From NCBI GenBank assembly GCA_021799715.1, contig JAJYZY010000102.1, forward strand, positions 1-8,690: a DNA stretch of 8,690 nucleotides. Direction: 5' to 3'. This document shows, in pieces, positions 6,264 to 8,690 of this stretch (within the stretch, counting starts at the first letter, position 1; each line of letters starts with the position of its first letter). Under the pieces are notes generated by a model that saw only the letters and a program-made list of their open reading frames with translations, was not told the DNA's origin and did no database searches. The position numbers and the translations under genes are program-made. This DNA is from Planctomycetota bacterium. GTDB taxonomy: Bacteria > Planctomycetota > Phycisphaerae > WQYP01.

Positions 6264-6268
6264 CGCAA

Positions 6269-7714
6269 ATGTTTGATCAACTGTCAGAAAAATTTTCCAA
6301 CATGTTCCGGAATCTCTCCGGACGCGGACGCATCAGTGAAAGCAATGTCCGTGAATCCATGCAGCAGGTCCGCAACGCGCTGCTGGAGGCTGATGTCCAT
6401 TTTGATGTGGTTCAGGATTTCACCAACCGCGTGATGGCCAAAGCCGTGGGTACGGAAGTGCTGAATTCCGTGGAACCCGGACAACAGATGGTCAAAATTG
6501 TCTTTGACGAACTTGTTGACCTGATGGGGCCGGTGGACACGCGCATAATGTTTGTTGATCCGCCGCCCACCATCATCATGATGTGCGGCTTGCAGGGATC
6601 CGGCAAAACCACCACCTGCGGTAAACTTGGCCTGTACCTCAAGGCAAAAGGTAAAAATCCGCTGCTTGTGGCCGCCGATACCCAGCGCCCGGCCGCCATG
6701 GAACAGTTAGCCACCCTGGGTCAACAAATCGACATTCCGGTATATCGGGAAGACGCCAGCGCCAATCCCGTGGCAATATGCCGCCGTTCCATTGATTTTG
6801 CGCGCCAGAATGGCCGCGATGTGGTCATTCTTGATACCGCAGGCCGGCTGCATATTGACGATCAACTCATGCAGGAACTCCAGCAGATCGGGCAGGTTGT
6901 CAAACCCCATCAGGTGTTTCTGGTGGTTGATGCCATGGTCGGGCAGGATGCCGTCAATTCCGCCAGGGCATTTAATGAAAAACTCGAACTCGACGGCATT
7001 ATTCTCACGAAGTTTGATTCCGACACCCGCGGCGGCGCGGCCATTTCCGTCAAGGCCATCACCGGCAAACCGATTAAATTTCTCGGCGTGGGTGAGAAAC
7101 TTCAGGCGTTGGAGGAATTTCATCCCGACCGCATTGCCCAGCGCATCCTCGGCATGGGTGACATACTCACATTGGTGGAAAAAGCGCAGCAGCATGTGGA
7201 TGAAGCCAAAGCCGCGGAAATGCAGGATAAGCTCGCTAAAGACACCTTTACCCTGGATGATTTTCTTGATCAGATGCGATCCATCCGGAAAATGGGGCCG
7301 CTCAAGCAGCTTTTGGGAATGTTGCCGGGCATTGGTTCCGCGCTGAAGGATGTACAGTTGCCGGAAGAGGAACTCAACCGCGTGGAAGCCATTATCCAGA
7401 GCATGACCGCCAGGGAGCGGCAAACCCCGGACCAGGTTGACGCCTCCCGCCGCCGCCGCATTGCCCGCGGTTCCGGTACGCTGCCTGATGAGGTATCCCG
7501 TCTGATTAAAAGCTTTTCCCAGGCGCGGGACATGTTCAAAAAGATGAACAGTATGTCCCTGAAAGGCCGCTATAAAGCCATGCAGGATTTGCAGAATATC
7601 AGTCCCGGCACCTTGGCTTCGGGAAATATTGGTACCGCCGTGCGGCAAATTCCATCGCGCCTGTCACCGGAGCAGAAACGCCGGGCCCGGGAAAAACGCC
7701 TGCGCGGTAAATAA
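6269..7714 (+). CDS. ffh: signal recognition particle protein Ffh (SRP54 GTPase)
   Basis: A 481-residue GTPase that binds SRP RNA and hydrophobic signal sequences emerging from the ribosome, and delivers them to FtsY at the membrane. The N domain is about 1-90. The G domain has the P-loop GLQGSGKT (107-114), DTQRPAA (137-143), DTAGR (189-193), TKFD (247-250) and GVGEKLQALEEF (273-284). The M domain (about 325-435) has the Met-rich groove segment MGPLKQLLGMLPG (342-354) and the RNA-binding RRRRIARGSG (394-403). A basic tail (RLSPEQKRRAREKRLRGK) ends the protein. The start is ATG 6269, since MFDQLSEKF is the usual opening; the upstream in-frame TTG at 6236 would add 11 atypical residues. The ribosome binding site is weak. 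A hairpin (6228-6242) and a DnaA-box sequence lie in the leader. It is followed by tmk after 16 bases, so the two are probably co-transcribed. Confidence 0.97.
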   Translation: MFDQLSEKFSNMFRNLSGRGRISESNVRESMQQVRNALLEADVHFDVVQDFTNRVMAKAVGTEVLNSVEPGQQMVKIVFDELVDLMGPVDTRIMFVDPPPTIIMMCGLQGSGKTTTCGKLGLYLKAKGKNPLLVAADTQRPAAMEQLATLGQQIDIPVYREDASANPVAICRRSIDFARQNGRDVVILDTAGRLHIDDQLMQELQQIGQVVKPHQVFLVVDAMVGQDAVNSARAFNEKLELDGIILTKFDSDTRGGAAISVKAITGKPIKFLGVGEKLQALEEFHPDRIAQRILGMGDILTLVEKAQQHVDEAKAAEMQDKLAKDTFTLDDFLDQMRSIRKMGPLKQLLGMLPGIGSALKDVQLPEEELNRVEAIIQSMTARERQTPDQVDASRRRRIARGSGTLPDEVSRLIKSFSQARDMFKKMNSMSLKGRYKAMQDLQNISPGTLASGNIGTAVRQIPSRLSPEQKRRAREKRLRGK

Positions 7715-7730
7715 TCCCCTTGGAGAAGCC

Positions 7731-8423
7731 ATGCCCGATGGGCTTGAATCATTAGCTGGAAAATTCATTGTATTTGACGGTCTGGACGGCTGCGGCAAAA
7801 CCACGCAGATGGACCGGATTGAAAAAAAACTCGCCGGCCTGCGTGTCCCCGCGGTGCGCGTGCGCGAGCCTGGCAGCACACCGGTCGGCGAGCACATACG
7901 TGAATTGCTGTTGACCAGCCGCGGCGAGGGGCTGCACATCCGCGCGGAAATGCTGCTGTATATGGCCAGTCGGGCCCAGTTGGTCCACGAGGAAATCAAG
8001 CCCGCGCTGGCCAAAGGCATAACGGTACTGGCCGATCGTTACACCAGCAGCACCCTGGCGTATCAGGGTACCGCGGGCGGAATTCCCGAAGGGGATATTC
8101 TGGATGTCGCCCGCGCGGCCACAGAGAATCTCTGGCCGGACCTCACCATTATTCTGGATGTGCCGCTGGATATTGCGCTCAACCGCATTCAGCCCAGCCG
8201 GAAAGGCGCGGCCATTCAGCCGGGCTTATTCCAGGACCGCATTGAAAATCGCGTGGCGGAATTTCACCAGAAAGTCCGCGAAGGCTTTCTGCATCAGGCC
8301 GAAAGCTACCCGCAGCGCTACCGCGTTATCAGCGCCAAAGGCTCCCGCGACGCCATTGAACAAGCCATTGAAACCACCCTTATTGATTTTTTCGCAACGC
8401 CCCGCCCCCCGCGAAATTCCTGA
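7731..8423 (+). CDS. tmk: thymidylate kinase (dTMP kinase)
   Basis: A 230-residue cytoplasmic kinase that phosphorylates dTMP to dTDP with ATP, an essential step in dTTP supply. The P-loop GLDGCGKT (17-24) has Cys where Ser is common. REPGST (45-50) replaces the usual REPGGT. The DRY motif (102-104) is followed by SSTLAYQG, which binds the thymidine base. The lid (about 155-175: PSRKGAAIQ, then FQDRIE) contains basic residues, and the P-loop lacks the Arg of yeast/human enzymes, so it looks like the E. coli-like type II form. The start ATG 7731 has GGAG at 7722-7725 five bases upstream; a longer frame from 7629 lies within ffh and is not needed. The stop TGA at 8421 falls at a normal C-terminal position. 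No holB, its frequent neighbour, follows in the window. Confidence 0.95.
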   Translation: MPDGLESLAGKFIVFDGLDGCGKTTQMDRIEKKLAGLRVPAVRVREPGSTPVGEHIRELLLTSRGEGLHIRAEMLLYMASRAQLVHEEIKPALAKGITVLADRYTSSTLAYQGTAGGIPEGDILDVARAATENLWPDLTIILDVPLDIALNRIQPSRKGAAIQPGLFQDRIENRVAEFHQKVREGFLHQAESYPQRYRVISAKGSRDAIEQAIETTLIDFFATPRPPRNS

Positions 8424-8690
8424 AGCAACCGCGGCGATGCCCCATTCTTTTTCCCTGTACACAGTCAAGCCGCCGCCCGTCCGTAGCCCCGCCCGATGGA
8501 GCAACACGAATATGAAACGTGCGGCCGCCGTTACCGTTACATCGATCCGGCCAGTTAGCGACCAGCCGAACTGTCAAATCCTGATCTAAAGTTGTCACTT
8601 TATTTCTCACCGGTTACGCCCTGGATCACCTGCCTCAGGGGGATCGCCAAGGGGGGGCTGCGCAGCGCAGGGAGGACGAGCGCAGCGAGT
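8424..8690. other. gene-free tail region
   Basis: No convincing gene, tRNA or terminator is seen in these 267 bases after tmk. The open frames here continue from the tmk region in other frames or lie antisense to it. The end carries short GCGCAGCG repeats, listed separately. Confidence 0.55.
8658..8690 (+). repeat. GCGCAGCG repeat cluster at window end
   Basis: The octamer GCGCAGCG occurs at 8660-8667 and again at 8680-8687, exactly 20 bases apart. The first copy sits inside the odd palindrome CTGCGC-A-GCGCAG (8658-8670). The text between is G/A-rich. It may be the start of a longer repeat cluster that runs past the window. Confidence 0.5.

Noticed and set aside
6707..7648. 313-residue open frame on the minus strand
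   Set aside because: Antisense to ffh, with no family motif; a codon-usage shadow.
8521..8528. GCGGCCGC palindrome
   Set aside because: A single GC-rich palindrome in GC-rich DNA; no partner or context suggests a function.
1..8690. CRISPR arrays, tRNA/rRNA genes, insertion sequences, phage or defence genes
   Set aside because: No spaced direct repeats, no cloverleaf-like segments, no transposase or integrase motifs were found on reading both strands.

Overview
The window looks like ordinary chromosomal DNA of moderate-to-high GC content. It most likely comes from a bacterium of the Planctomycetota, possibly a Phycisphaerae-like lineage. That guess is from memory of protein families: a short secretin-like N-terminal-domain protein, a DUF4139 protein with a glycine-rich insert, a CusF-like lipoprotein with an MMAMTMP motif, and the style of IspG. 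No tRNA, rRNA, CRISPR array, insertion sequence or phage gene was seen.

Layout. Positions 1-16 probably hold the first codons of a leftward gene that runs off the edge. Positions 17-360 carry no convincing gene, only candidate promoters. A rightward gene (361-801) encodes a small copper-binding-type lipoprotein. It converges on a leftward block of three genes, with a candidate terminator between them at 823-847. Read in its own direction, that block contains a secreted secretin/TonB short N-terminal-domain-like protein (4716 to 4027), a DUF4139 protein (3980 to 1776) and a PPK2-family polyphosphate kinase (1720 to 881). A divergent promoter region (about 4717-4922) separates it from a rightward housekeeping block: ispG (isoprenoid precursor synthesis), ffh (signal recognition particle GTPase) and tmk (dTMP kinase). 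The last 267 bases hold no recognisable gene and end in GCGCAGCG-type repeats.

The most notable observation is that the DUF4139 gene is interrupted by a single in-frame TGA at 3117-3119. The reading frame and the family similarity continue on both sides, so this is not a frameshift. It could be a real nonsense mutation, a read-through or re-initiation site, or a base-call error. TGA serves as the normal stop of two neighbouring genes and interrupts no other gene here, so a genome-wide change of code is unlikely.

How the genes work together: ispG, ffh and tmk are unrelated housekeeping functions that may share transcription. The leftward block combines two exported proteins of unknown function with a polyphosphate-dependent nucleotide kinase, and any joint role is speculative. 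I found no clear candidate for a previously undescribed multi-gene system.
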